From assembly GCA_944331715.1 (NCBI GenBank), contig CALVIP010000007.1, positions 1 through 37,892 on the forward strand: a DNA stretch of 37,892 nucleotides, in the 5' to 3' direction. The notes under the pieces are model-generated. The model was not told where the DNA came from and did not search any database. It saw only the letters and a list, made by a program, of their open reading frames with translations. Positions 8,471 to 16,699 of the stretch are shown piece after piece (position 1 is the stretch's first letter; each line of letters starts with the position of its first letter). The position numbers were made by a program, and so were the translations under genes. The stretch is from an uncultured Bacilli bacterium. GTDB taxonomy: Bacteria; Bacillota_I; Bacilli_A; RF39; UBA660.

Positions 8471-8666
8471 AGTTATTAAAAGAACTGAATATGGTGAAAA
8501 ATTAATATTAATAAGTGATAATTATGATATTTGTTTAGATTGTGTTCAAAAAGAATTTTCTAGATTAGTTAATAATAATTGTGATGAAGAAATTGTTTTA
8601 TATATACATAATTTAGAAACAGATAATGACGACTTTATAAAATATTATCCTGATGAAATGGTTTAA
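8433..8666 (+). CDS. Hypothetical small acidic protein
   Basis: 77 residues from ATG 8433 (MIIDGELEIPKYEVIKRTEY). The frame extends to an ATG at 8379, but that would overlap the upstream gene by more than 90 bases. Acidic C-terminus (ETDNDDFIKYYPDEMV). Two cysteines (ICLDC) are spaced CxxC-like but no second pair is present. The family is not recognised. It overlaps the next start by 14 bases. Confidence 0.6.
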   Translation: MIIDGELEIPKYEVIKRTEYGEKLILISDNYDICLDCVQKEFSRLVNNNCDEEIVLYIHNLETDNDDFIKYYPDEMV

Positions 8667-9177
8667 ACCTTATAATTTTAATGATGAATTTCGTTGGATT
8701 AATTATTATTCTTTATTAGATAAATATGGAGTTATCGGTTTATTGGAAGAAATTCTTAAAGATATTGATGTCAGTAAAGGATTTGCTATTGTTGATAGTT
8801 TTAGTTATTTGGAAAATATTAGTAATTATTATCGTACTCTTAATAAACTTGATAATTATCTCTTGTATAATACATATTTTCAAAAACTTATAGATAAAGA
8901 TGAGGCTAATAGAGAAATTGAAAGACTTCGTGAAGAACAACGAAGAAATAAAGTCATTAAAGATAATAATAGACAAAAACGTGCCAAAAGAAGAAAAAAT
9001 CCCAGAATTAATGTTTCTACTAGTAGAGATATTTTCGACAATAGTATCGTTTATATTGTTGATGATCTTGATAATGGCACTAGTAAAGTCACTAAAATTA
9101 ATCCTTTAGAAAATCAAATAGATTATAAAGATTTAAAAGGTATTAAGTTTAATTTTAACAAAGTAAAAACAAAATGA
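8653..9177 (+). CDS. Hypothetical protein with basic coiled-coil segment
   Basis: 174 residues. The N-terminal half is helical and aromatic (MKWFKPYNFNDEFRWINYYS). A strongly charged helix follows at about 84-118 (EANREIERLREEQRRNKVIK and the basic QKRAKRRKN), and a C-terminal beta-rich part contains IVYIVDDLDNGTSKVTKINP. The basic stretch could bind nucleic acid. The family is not recognised. Its stop overlaps the ligase start as AAAATGA, so the two are probably translationally coupled. Confidence 0.75.
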   Translation: MKWFKPYNFNDEFRWINYYSLLDKYGVIGLLEEILKDIDVSKGFAIVDSFSYLENISNYYRTLNKLDNYLLYNTYFQKLIDKDEANREIERLREEQRRNKVIKDNNRQKRAKRRKNPRINVSTSRDIFDNSIVYIVDDLDNGTSKVTKINPLENQIDYKDLKGIKFNFNKVKTK

Positions 9178-10391
9178 AATTACCTTTTGATTATAAACAA
9201 GGTTTATATAGAAGAAATAATTATGGTGAACCTTGTTATTGGTGGATAACTCAAACTACTAATCCAGAATATTATAAAATATATTATGGTATTCTTGGTA
9301 AAAATCAAATTACTCAAATAATTAAATGTAAAAATAAAACTGAATATAATCGCAAGATTGAAGATAAAAGAAAAGTTGGATATAAGTTCTTAAATGAAGT
9401 TAGAGATAATCAAACACTCCCCGTAGAGGAAGAACTCATTAACTATCTTCGTGCTTATCTTCCTGATTATAGAGATACTTCTAATGGAATTATTCTTCCT
9501 ATGCTTGCTAAAACTTTTGATAATACTAATAATAAAATATTTAGTAAAGGTGAATACTTCGGTCAATATAAAATAAATGGTCTTCGTTGTTTTATTAGAG
9601 TTGAAAAAAACTATGATATGTTTAAACCATATACTCTTTCTTTTCAATCTAGAGAAGGTGTATTTTGGAATAGTCTTAATTATCTTGAAGATGAACTTAT
9701 ATCTATTATAGGTAATGAAAGACTTGAAGAAATGTATGAAGAACATATTATACTTGATGGAGAAGTTTATATTCCTGGAAGAACAGTAAATGAAATTAAT
9801 TCTGCTGTTAAAAATGTTAATAATCCTCTTAATAAACTTATTCAATATTGGTGTTATGATATTGCCATAGAAGATGTTGTTCAAGATGAAAGAAATAATA
9901 TTAGAACTTATTTATTAGGAGGATATGAAAAAGAATTTAATAGTTTAGAAAGTCATTTAAATAATACTAATAAATTAGTTGTACTTCCAAATTATCTTAT
10001 TGCAATTAGTTCTTCTGCTGAACATTATAGAGATAAATTTATAGAACTTGGTTTCGAAGGACTTATTCTTCGTAATATTAAAGCAGAATATCAATTTGGT
10101 AAGCGTGTTGCTAATACTATGATTAAATATAAGAAATCAGATGATGGTATATTTACTATTATGGATATTTATCCAGAAGATAAAAGAACTGATATTCCTA
10201 TATTTAAATGTAAAAATGATATTAATGATGCTACATTTGAATGTCATATAAGTAATAGTTTAGATGTTCAAAGATCTATACTTAGATGTGCTGATTCTTA
10301 TATAGGTAGTAAACTTAAAATAGAATTTGGAGAAAGAAGTGGTGTTAATCAAGTACCTTTTCATATTAAAAATGTTAAACTTATACAATGA
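9174..10391 (+). CDS. ATP-dependent DNA ligase
   Basis: 405 residues. It seals nicks, using ATP to form a ligase-AMP intermediate. Nucleotidyltransferase motifs in order are: motif I QYKINGLRC with adenylated Lys133 (KxNG instead of the usual KxDG), motif III ILDGEVY, motif IV EGLILRN and motif V MIKYKK. The C-terminal part from about residue 330 is the OB domain (DGIFTIMDIYPED..., VPFHIKNVKL). The N-terminal 80 residues (CYWWITQTTNPEYYKIYYGI, LGKNQITQIIKCKNKTEYN, DKRKVGYKF) look like a WGR domain, a DNA- or RNA-end contact module. This would be an unusual fusion. A GC-rich repeat copy lies at 9417-9430 between the two domains. ATGA overlaps at both ends. Confidence 0.92.
   Translation: MKLPFDYKQGLYRRNNYGEPCYWWITQTTNPEYYKIYYGILGKNQITQIIKCKNKTEYNRKIEDKRKVGYKFLNEVRDNQTLPVEEELINYLRAYLPDYRDTSNGIILPMLAKTFDNTNNKIFSKGEYFGQYKINGLRCFIRVEKNYDMFKPYTLSFQSREGVFWNSLNYLEDELISIIGNERLEEMYEEHIILDGEVYIPGRTVNEINSAVKNVNNPLNKLIQYWCYDIAIEDVVQDERNNIRTYLLGGYEKEFNSLESHLNNTNKLVVLPNYLIAISSSAEHYRDKFIELGFEGLILRNIKAEYQFGKRVANTMIKYKKSDDGIFTIMDIYPEDKRTDIPIFKCKNDINDATFECHISNSLDVQRSILRCADSYIGSKLKIEFGERSGVNQVPFHIKNVKLIQ
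9417..9430 (-). repeat. GC-rich element, copy 4 (inverted)
   Basis: CTCCCCGTAGAGGA. In the ligase gene between its N-terminal and catalytic domains, read as LPVEE. Confidence 0.85.
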
Positions 10392-10741
10392 CTATTATTA
10401 AATATAAAATACTTAATCCTATAACAGATCATAAAAAACCATATTATGATTATAAACGAAAACAATTTATATTTCCTGTTAAAGCAAAATATAAATATTT
10501 TTTAGAAGCTGCTCAATTTGATCCTGTTATAAATGATAATAATTATTTTGTTCTACTTGGAGAAACTAAATTTGATGATAATTGTAGAAAGTGCGAAACA
10601 GATATGTATGGCAAATGTAAACTTCGAGTTATAGGAGAACTAAAAGATTATATACTAAGTCAACTTGAAGATATAAGAGGAAATCTTAAAGTTGAATATG
10701 TTGAAAGTGGAGAAGATTATGATGTATTTAGTATAGTTTAA
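10388..10741 (+). CDS. Hypothetical protein with a CxxC-type cysteine cluster
   Basis: 117 residues. Start overlaps the ligase stop (ATGA). The middle holds CRKCETDMYGKC, three cysteines that could bind a metal with another ligand. The rest is strand-rich (KQFIFPVKAKYKYF, NNYFVLLGETKFD, NLKVEYVESGEDYDVFSIV). I do not recognise the family. It is the last gene before a terminator. Confidence 0.75.
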   Translation: MTIIKYKILNPITDHKKPYYDYKRKQFIFPVKAKYKYFLEAAQFDPVINDNNYFVLLGETKFDDNCRKCETDMYGKCKLRVIGELKDYILSQLEDIRGNLKVEYVESGEDYDVFSIV

Positions 10742-10744
10742 TTT

Positions 10745-10782
10745 TGAATAAGCCGTTTGAGTTATTCAGACGGCTATTTTTG
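10745..10782 (+). terminator. Terminator hairpin with an alternative overlapping hairpin
   Basis: AGCCGT (10751-10756) pairs with ACGGCT (10770-10775), followed by ATTTTTG. A second perfect 7-bp stem, TGAATAA (10745-10751) with TTATTCA (10762-10768), overlaps it and cannot form at the same time in a simple fold. It closes the ligase transcription unit. Confidence 0.75.
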
Positions 10783-10982
10783 TGTGTCATATCTACATAA
10801 TGCCCACTTTTATCATTTTTCAGCCACTTTCATATATAAATGGAACAACTATATTATTTATATAAGAAAATCGCTCTATGAGCCTGTATTTCGTTCAAGT
10901 TATTTAATTTTTATATAAATAGTATTATTCGACAAAATATATTATATTAGTGACATAACTAAAAACAATTAAAGATGATGTT
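10783..10982 (+). promoter_or_regulatory. Likely promoter and leader region for the nucleotide-metabolism cluster
   Basis: About 200 non-coding bases between a terminator and the dNMP kinase gene, and the longest gene-free stretch outside the intron. No clean Bacteroidota TAnnTTTG/TTTG promoter pair can be picked by eye. An imperfect direct repeat, CCCACTTTTATCA then GCCACTTTCATA (from 10802 and 10831), could be an operator. The leader ends AACAATTAAAGATGATGTT before ATG. The role is inferred from position only. Confidence 0.35.
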
Positions 10983-11741
10983 ATGAAACTTATTATTGGT
11001 GTAGGAGGAAGAAAAAACTCCGGTAAAGATATGGTTTGTTCCATATTTAATTATATTAATTATAAAACTCTTGAACAAGCAAATTATCATGATTGGGAAC
11101 TTAATAGACAACAATATGATATAACTCTTAAAAATAGAGTTATTCATTTTGCAGACCCAGTTAAAGATAATCTTTCTGTTATGTTTGGTATTAATAGAAA
11201 ATTATTTGATGATAGATACTATAAAGATGAAATATGGTATGATATTAGACGAGGAATATTTCTCGAACAAAAGAAATTTACTCTTAATAATATTAAACTT
11301 GTAATTGATGATTTTACTAATCTTGATAGTTTTAGAAAACTTATTGCTGATAATTCAGAAATGCCTGTTATAAAACTTCGTACTTTAATGCAAGTGTATG
11401 CTACTCTTATGAGAACTTGTTTCGATGATGACATATGGGTTAATTCTACTATTGCTAAAGCTGAATTAATATCTCAAGGTAGAGAATTATGTCTAATAGG
11501 TGATGTTAGATATATTAATGAAGCAATGGCTATAAAGTCTGTGAGGAAGTCCTCTACGGGGATTATTGTACGAGTCAGTCGTAATATTGCTAATATTAAT
11601 GTTGATAATCATCAAAGTGAAGAAGATTTATTTGATGCTGATTATACTATTGACAACAATAGTACAATTATTGATACTTTTTATCAATGTTTTAATATTT
11701 ATAAAGAACTTAATGAAAAATTTAATAGAAAAAGAAAATGA
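10983..11741 (+). CDS. Deoxynucleoside monophosphate kinase (T4 gp1-like)
   Basis: 252 residues. It would phosphorylate dNMPs to dNDPs for phage DNA synthesis. The P-loop is GGRKNSGKD (residues 8-16). The family pattern continues with FADPVKDNLSVMFG, then KLRTLMQVYATLMR, then the Walker-B-like LCLIGDVRYINEAMAI and VRVSR, and the HQSEEDL lid motif, all typical of phage dNMP kinases. The GC-rich repeat copy at 11550-11562 encodes SSTG in the loop before the IIVRVSR strand. It is the first gene of the second cluster. The stop overlaps the ThyX start as ATGA. Confidence 0.9.
   Translation: MKLIIGVGGRKNSGKDMVCSIFNYINYKTLEQANYHDWELNRQQYDITLKNRVIHFADPVKDNLSVMFGINRKLFDDRYYKDEIWYDIRRGIFLEQKKFTLNNIKLVIDDFTNLDSFRKLIADNSEMPVIKLRTLMQVYATLMRTCFDDDIWVNSTIAKAELISQGRELCLIGDVRYINEAMAIKSVRKSSTGIIVRVSRNIANINVDNHQSEEDLFDADYTIDNNSTIIDTFYQCFNIYKELNEKFNRKRK
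11550..11562 (+). repeat. GC-rich element, copy 5
   Basis: TCCTCTACGGGGA. In the dNMP kinase gene, read as SSTG in a predicted loop. Confidence 0.85.
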
Positions 11742-12601
11742 AAATTATTGAACCTAGTATACAATATTGGAAAGAGAGTACACAATATGCAAATGAACAT
11801 ATTGCAAGATGTGCAAGAATTTGTTATCGTTCAGAAAGTGGTAATGATGAAAAATTAGTTACTGCTCTTTGGAATAACAATCATAGAAGTATGTATAGAC
11901 ATGCTACTAAATATTTCTGTCTTCCAAAACATTATCTTAAAGATTATGCTTTAGCATATTATTTTGATAATAATCCTTTTATTGCAACATTAATTACCGA
12001 TACAGATATATTTGTTTCTGCAAATCTTCAATGGATTAAAGAACACGATAATTTTTATAATGTAGTTGCTAAATGGGAAATATCTGATATTGATATATTT
12101 AATCTTGCAAAAGAAAACAATGATATTTATAATGTAATTCGTTATACATTTGTTGTTACTACTCAAATTAGTACTAGTAGAGAATTAAATAGAGTTAGTC
12201 CTAATAATATTGCTGAACAATCTACAAGATATGTTTATGATGATGGAACTATTTGTAAACCACATTGGTTAACTAAAGAAGATTGTGATAATTATGAAGA
12301 ATTTGGAAAATATGACAAAATAAGTCTTGTTGGACAATATTATATTACTTCTTGTGAACAAGCATTTGATGCTTATAAAAACCTTATAAGTTATTATAAA
12401 TTAAATAAACAAGACGCACGAGGTTTGCTTCCTCTTGATACTGCAACTGTTTGCGCTTATACTTATTCAGGATATGAATGGAAACATATTCTTGATTTAA
12501 GGTATAGAGGAACAACAGGTAGACCTCATCCAAATGCCTATATTATTGGAGAAATGATACATAATCAATTACAAATAATAACTAAAGGACAAGTAGAATG
12601 A
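11738..12601 (+). CDS. thyX: Flavin-dependent thymidylate synthase ThyX
   Basis: 287 residues. Converts dUMP to dTMP using FAD and methylene-tetrahydrofolate. N-terminal IARCARICYRSESG and the NNNHRSMYRHA segment match the ThyX start (CyrS..., h.S..eH). The signature region reads RELNRVSPNNIAEQSTRY, where the canonical form is REL-xRHRxxSxxxxSTRY. The R, E/Q, S-T-R residues remain, but the RHR and following S are changed. The C-terminal ARGLLPLDTATVCAYTYSGY, then WKHILDLRY and HPNAYIIGEMI, is strongly conserved in the family (ARxxLP, R/K near the end). It acts with the dUTPase and dNMP kinase in this cluster. It may be active despite the altered signature, which needs an assay. Confidence 0.9.
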   Translation: MKIIEPSIQYWKESTQYANEHIARCARICYRSESGNDEKLVTALWNNNHRSMYRHATKYFCLPKHYLKDYALAYYFDNNPFIATLITDTDIFVSANLQWIKEHDNFYNVVAKWEISDIDIFNLAKENNDIYNVIRYTFVVTTQISTSRELNRVSPNNIAEQSTRYVYDDGTICKPHWLTKEDCDNYEEFGKYDKISLVGQYYITSCEQAFDAYKNLISYYKLNKQDARGLLPLDTATVCAYTYSGYEWKHILDLRYRGTTGRPHPNAYIIGEMIHNQLQIITKGQVE

Positions 12602-12867
12602 AAGATTATAAATGTATTAGCATTGAAAATAATGTTGATGAAAATAAACAGATATTTGATAGTATTCAAATAGGAGAAAAATTTTATATTATAACAACTA
12701 ATAAATCAGGTATAGGACTATATAAATATCTTTGTGTTAAAACAGAACCTAATTATAATAAAAAATCTTTTCTTCATAAAAACGTATTAATTAGTTGTTA
12801 TCATATTAGTTGTTATATGTGTAATAATTTTAAAAGTCTTGGTGGTAAACCTATTAAAGTTAAATAA
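12598..12867 (+). CDS. Hypothetical small protein
   Basis: 89 residues, ATGA overlap with thyX. Beta-rich pattern (SIQIGEKFYIITTN, LYKYLCVKTEP). Four cysteines near the C-terminus are irregularly spaced (SCYHISCYMCNN). The family is not recognised. Confidence 0.65.
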   Translation: MKDYKCISIENNVDENKQIFDSIQIGEKFYIITTNKSGIGLYKYLCVKTEPNYNKKSFLHKNVLISCYHISCYMCNNFKSLGGKPIKVK

Positions 12868-12868
12868 T

Positions 12869-13033
12869 ATGAAACAATGGATAAAATGTAAATTTGGATG
12901 TCATGAATATGAAATTTACAAAGAAGAAATTGTAAAGAATATTTATGATAAAGAAATAGGAATTGCTATTGTTAGTAGATGTAAATATTGCGGAGATATA
13001 ACTATAGATATTATTCCTAAAATACAAAATTAA
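12869..13033 (+). CDS. Small zinc-ribbon-like protein
   Basis: 54 residues from ATG 12869, one base after the upstream stop. The frame is open from 12839 but that overlaps the previous gene. Cysteine pairs are CKFGC (residues about 6-10) and CKYCG (about 38-42), a spacing that fits a small zinc ribbon. The MKQWIKC...CHEYEIY start is typical of short phage zinc-ribbon proteins. The partner is unknown. Confidence 0.65.
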   Translation: MKQWIKCKFGCHEYEIYKEEIVKNIYDKEIGIAIVSRCKYCGDITIDIIPKIQN

Positions 13034-13034
13034 T

Positions 13035-13325
13035 ATGACACAAACAGAATATAATACACTTCAAGAAAATCCTAATGGAAAAATATTTAGAAAAGTAATA
13101 AAAGGAGTTAATTGTATAACTCCTATTATTTTGGATTATAAAAAATATGGCAATCATATAGCAGAAATATCTAGAAGTAGAGAAAATCCAGATCTAGATG
13201 TTCTGTACGGAGTTACTGTTATTACTAAAAAAGATAATGAATATGTAAAAGATGATAAACTCTGTAAAGCATTTTATGATTATAATAAACTTGAACAATA
13301 TTTAAAAGAACTTGAAAATGAATGA
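13035..13325 (+). CDS. Hypothetical protein
   Basis: 96 residues. Strand-rich N-terminal and middle part (GKIFRKVIKGVNCITPIIL, LYGVTVITKKD) with a helical acidic C-terminus (NKLEQYLKELENE). No known motif. It overlaps the next start by 8 bases. Confidence 0.65.
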   Translation: MTQTEYNTLQENPNGKIFRKVIKGVNCITPIILDYKKYGNHIAEISRSRENPDLDVLYGVTVITKKDNEYVKDDKLCKAFYDYNKLEQYLKELENE

Positions 13326-13524
13326 TGAATGGCTTTATATTTTAGACTATTGTAATGGCGGTCTTTATGAGATAAAACTCGAACCTGAAGATAGAGATAG
13401 AGAACTTGATATGGATGTATTTCTTAAAGAATATGGTCTTAATGTAGACGAATGTTCTTGGATGTTTACAACTAATAGAATATATAATATAGAAAGAATA
13501 GAAAAAGAATATAATTATGAGTAA
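13318..13524 (+). CDS. Hypothetical acidic protein
   Basis: 68 residues from ATG 13318 (MNDEWLYILDYCNGGLYEIK); the frame also opens at a TTG two codons upstream. Very acidic centre (EPEDRDRELDMDVFLKEYG). The pattern of short strands (YILDYCNGGLYEIKLE) and a WMFTTNRIYNIERI ending is seen in small phage proteins, but I cannot name a family. It overlaps the Gp157-like gene by 8 bases. Confidence 0.6.
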   Translation: MNDEWLYILDYCNGGLYEIKLEPEDRDRELDMDVFLKEYGLNVDECSWMFTTNRIYNIERIEKEYNYE

Positions 13525-14290
13525 TAGTCTTTGGGAAATCGATAGTAAGCTTCAATCTATAATAGAACAAATTGAAGATACTGGAGGTGAATTTACAGAA
13601 GAACAAGAACAAAAGCTTCAATTAACTCAAGAAGAATTTAATGAAAAGATTGATTCTTATTGTGCTATAATAGATAAATATAAATCTTATGTTGATGCTT
13701 GTAAAGCAGAAAAGAAAAGAGTTAATGAGGTACAAAAAGTTAGAGAAAATGTAGTTGAAAAACTTAAAAATATTATTCTTGATTCTGTAATTAAATATGG
13801 TATTACTGGAAAGAATGGTAATAAAGTATTTGAAACTGCTACAAGAAAACTTTTTACTAAATCATTAGATAAACTTAATATTAACGAAGAAAGACTTACT
13901 ATATTAAGTTATAATTATATTAATTACGTTAATGAACTTTATGAAAATGGAGTTCTTGATGGTAATGATTCGAATGTATTAAATGCTATTGTTGATGCTA
14001 TAAATGCAATAGTTAAATCTGAAAATGGAGATACTTTTGAAGAATTTAATACTAACGATATTAAAGCAATTAAATATAACATTAGTATTGATATTGACGC
14101 AAGTGATTTTCTTAATCATCCAGAATTAATTAATTTAATTCATAATGACGCAATATCATCTGTTAAATTTACTAGATCTGTTGATAAAGATCAAGTTAAA
14201 TTTCTTAATACTATAGAACAAGAAAATGAGAATTCTAAACTTATAACTATTGCTAAATTTGTTAAAGAAAATTCTCTTACTATTAAATAA
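13517..14290 (+). CDS. Siphovirus Gp157-like protein
   Basis: 257 residues. The first 120 residues form a long charged helix pair. The pattern DTGGEFTEEQEQKLQLTQEE, then EKIDSYCAIIDKYKSYVDAC and KAEKKRVNEVQKVRENVVEK with LKNIILDSVIKYGITG, is the Gp157 layout (gap, second helix, 'E.krL....' and 'LK..i...m...G'). Gp157 is a phage early protein of poorly known function, linked to host resistance or recombination modules. The C-terminal 130 residues are extra compared with the family core and are alpha/beta. The stop overlaps the next start (TAATG). Confidence 0.6.
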   Translation: MSNSLWEIDSKLQSIIEQIEDTGGEFTEEQEQKLQLTQEEFNEKIDSYCAIIDKYKSYVDACKAEKKRVNEVQKVRENVVEKLKNIILDSVIKYGITGKNGNKVFETATRKLFTKSLDKLNINEERLTILSYNYINYVNELYENGVLDGNDSNVLNAIVDAINAIVKSENGDTFEEFNTNDIKAIKYNISIDIDASDFLNHPELINLIHNDAISSVKFTRSVDKDQVKFLNTIEQENENSKLITIAKFVKENSLTIK

Positions 14291-14988
14291 TGAATAAAGA
14301 ATATTATTTAAGAAGATTAAAAGAGGAATCAGAATATGCTATTGGTCAAGGTAAAGATAAGACTAAAATAGAACAAGTTAATGATATTTTGGTTCCTCTT
14401 TTTGAAAGAGGTTATACTGATGAAGAAATAAAAACTATAATAAATTATACTAGTGAATATCTTTGGCGTAAAACATTTACTCCTTTAAGTCTTAATATAG
14501 GTGAATTTATATTTAAAGAAATGGGAGTATCTGTTAATAAAAGAAATGATACTATTAAAATGGATTCTTATGGAATTTATTATGATAATGCTTATAAACT
14601 TTATGTTAAACATGCTATTGATTCTTATACAGATGCTTTAATGGATATCAATGTAGTCAATATAAGAAAACCTTATACTGACTATATATTTATTCTTGCT
14701 GGAGGTAAAATTACTAATATTGCATTTAGAAAAGCATATCTTAAAAAGAGTACAATAGATAAACATTCTTTTTATCCTGCTTCATCTATACCTCTAGATG
14801 CTGCATATTATGTATTTAAAGACCAATATATAACTGTAATTAGATACAATCCTAAATTTAATGCTCTTGTTTCTTTTTATGATTTAGAAATAAGAGAATT
14901 TCAAGACATTCAACTTAAAAATTTTGGAATTTCATTTAATATAAATAAAAATGAGTTATTCAGTAAAGGGAAGACCTTTTCTATTTAA
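14290..14988 (+). CDS. Hypothetical protein
   Basis: 232 residues, TAATG overlap with the upstream gene. Helical N-terminal 65 residues (YYLRRLKEESEYAIGQGKDK) and a beta-rich remainder (YIFILAGGKITNIAFRKAYL, QYITVIRYNPKFNALVSFYD). No motif recognised. It overlaps the DUF932 gene by 38 bases, so the two are probably co-expressed. Confidence 0.75.
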   Translation: MNKEYYLRRLKEESEYAIGQGKDKTKIEQVNDILVPLFERGYTDEEIKTIINYTSEYLWRKTFTPLSLNIGEFIFKEMGVSVNKRNDTIKMDSYGIYYDNAYKLYVKHAIDSYTDALMDINVVNIRKPYTDYIFILAGGKITNIAFRKAYLKKSTIDKHSFYPASSIPLDAAYYVFKDQYITVIRYNPKFNALVSFYDLEIREFQDIQLKNFGISFNINKNELFSKGKTFSI

Positions 14989-15964
14989 AGGTGTAACAGA
15001 TGTTTATGATTGCGAAACATCTATTGATGTAATGCGTAAAGCAAATCTTGATTTTATTGTTGATAAATGTGAAATTCAAGGTGTTATTAAAAATGAACAT
15101 AATGGTATTACTTTAGGATGTAAAACTCCTACTATTAAGGGATATTATGCTACTTATAGAAGAGATTTAGATATTCCTCTTGGTATAGTTAAAGAAAAAT
15201 ATACTCCTGTACAAAATATTGAAGCCTTTACTTTCTTTGATAATGCTATTGGAAAAAATAAAGCAATATGGGATACTGCTGGTTGTTTTGGAAATGGAGA
15301 AACTATATTTGTTTCTGCCAAACTTCCTGATACTTTTAAAATTGGTGCTGATGGAGTAGATAATTATCTCGTATTTACTAATTCTCACGATGGTTCTAGT
15401 GGAGTTAAAATTATGATTACTCCTATAAGAATAATCTGTCAAAATGTTCTTAATACTGCTGTAAGAAATTCTAGTAATTATGTATCATTTAGACATACTA
15501 AATCTGTTCATCAAAATATAGATATTGCGGATGAAATACTTGGATTAAGTCATACTAAAATAGTTGAATTTAAAGAAATATGTGAATATCTTGGAAAGAA
15601 AACTATTACTTGGGAAGAACAAAATAAAGTTATTTCAGATTTTGTTCTTTCTACTGAAGAAAAGAATAAACTTAAACAAGGAGGATATACTTATAGAGAT
15701 GTTATTAATAGACGTTGGAATGCTTTAGAATGTGCTGAAATTTCTACAAGAAAAGCAAATCTTATTAATGATATAATATTATATACTAATAACGGTATAG
15801 GTCAGAAAGAAATACTTGGTACTGCTTGGGGAACTCTTAATGGTCTTACTGGATATTATTCTAATGTTGCAAATATTAACGGAGAAGATAGAATGAAATC
15901 ACTTCTCTACGGAGATAGAGCTAATAAAATTAAACAGTTTACTGAATATTTGATTGCTGCATAA
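14951..15964 (+). CDS. DUF932 / TIGR03299-like phage-plasmid protein
   Basis: 337 residues. The pattern YATYRRDLDIPLGIVKEKYT with PVQNIEAFTFFD, then ETIFVSAKLPD, then DNYLVFTNSHDGSSGVKIMI and TPIRIICQNVLNTA, and later SFRHTKSV...DIADEILGL, matches the DUF932 family found in phages and plasmids. Function is unknown; DUF932 genes usually sit with replication or anti-defence genes. A degenerate GC-rich repeat (15903-15914, TCTCTACGGAGA) encodes LLYGD near the C-terminus. Confidence 0.85.
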   Translation: MSYSVKGRPFLFKGVTDVYDCETSIDVMRKANLDFIVDKCEIQGVIKNEHNGITLGCKTPTIKGYYATYRRDLDIPLGIVKEKYTPVQNIEAFTFFDNAIGKNKAIWDTAGCFGNGETIFVSAKLPDTFKIGADGVDNYLVFTNSHDGSSGVKIMITPIRIICQNVLNTAVRNSSNYVSFRHTKSVHQNIDIADEILGLSHTKIVEFKEICEYLGKKTITWEEQNKVISDFVLSTEEKNKLKQGGYTYRDVINRRWNALECAEISTRKANLINDIILYTNNGIGQKEILGTAWGTLNGLTGYYSNVANINGEDRMKSLLYGDRANKIKQFTEYLIAA

Positions 15965-15967
15965 ATT

Positions 15968-16699
15968 ATGGATAAAAAATTACAAAAAGCAATTGATACT
16001 ATTGTAGATTATGGTATTAAAAATAGTAGAATGGTTAATCATTTTATTGATGAAGCTAAAATTGCTTGGAAAGATTCTGATGGTTTACAAGATTTAATGG
16101 TAAAACAAATAGTAGAAATATTATCATTATTATCATTACAAGGAGATACAAATAATACTATTGGTTATAAAGTTAAACAATTAACTAATGCTATTAATTT
16201 TGGTGTTATAAGTCCTCTTAAATTTACAGATAATGAATGGAACAAAATTGATAATAATGAATACCAAAATAAAAGAAAATCATCTGTATTTAAAAAAGAA
16301 GATTTAATATATGATGTTGATGCTTATAGTAAACATGAAATTGGTATTTATGAAATTAATACTAAAAAATATACTAAAAAAGATGGAGGTTGCTGGCAAG
16401 GTTATGGGTTATATTTAATCAATGATAATTTTAATATTAAATATGTAAGAATTGCTAAAATTATAAATAAAGAAAATTTTAGAGGAAATAATAAAATTTA
16501 TATTCCTAGTATTTGTTTATATAATTCTATTGATAAAAATGATTATATTTGTTATGTTAGTCTTGAAAAATTTATTACAAATAAATGGAAAAAAGATTAT
16601 GAATTTTTAAATCATACTAATAGATGTAATAAAGAAGAATTAAACGTTGTTGAACAAAATAAAAATCAAATATATCAAATATTAAAAAATTATGAGTAA
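15968..16699 (+). CDS. Hypothetical protein
   Basis: 243 residues. N-terminal helices (1-60), then a segment with NAINFGVISPLKFTDNEWNK followed by EYQNKRKSSVFKKEDLIYDV and DAYSKHEIGIYE. I recall similar ISPLxFxDxEW...NKRxSxVFK patterns in phage proteins but cannot give a function. The C-terminal part is lysine- and asparagine-rich. The 3' end overlaps the dUTPase start by 8 bases. Confidence 0.7.
   Translation: MDKKLQKAIDTIVDYGIKNSRMVNHFIDEAKIAWKDSDGLQDLMVKQIVEILSLLSLQGDTNNTIGYKVKQLTNAINFGVISPLKFTDNEWNKIDNNEYQNKRKSSVFKKEDLIYDVDAYSKHEIGIYEINTKKYTKKDGGCWQGYGLYLINDNFNIKYVRIAKIINKENFRGNNKIYIPSICLYNSIDKNDYICYVSLEKFITNKWKKDYEFLNHTNRCNKEELNVVEQNKNQIYQILKNYE

Noticed and set aside
10742-10982. tRNA or small RNA gene in the largest gap
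   Set aside because: No cloverleaf or tRNA-like T-arm could be found by eye; only the terminator and an A/T-rich leader are visible.
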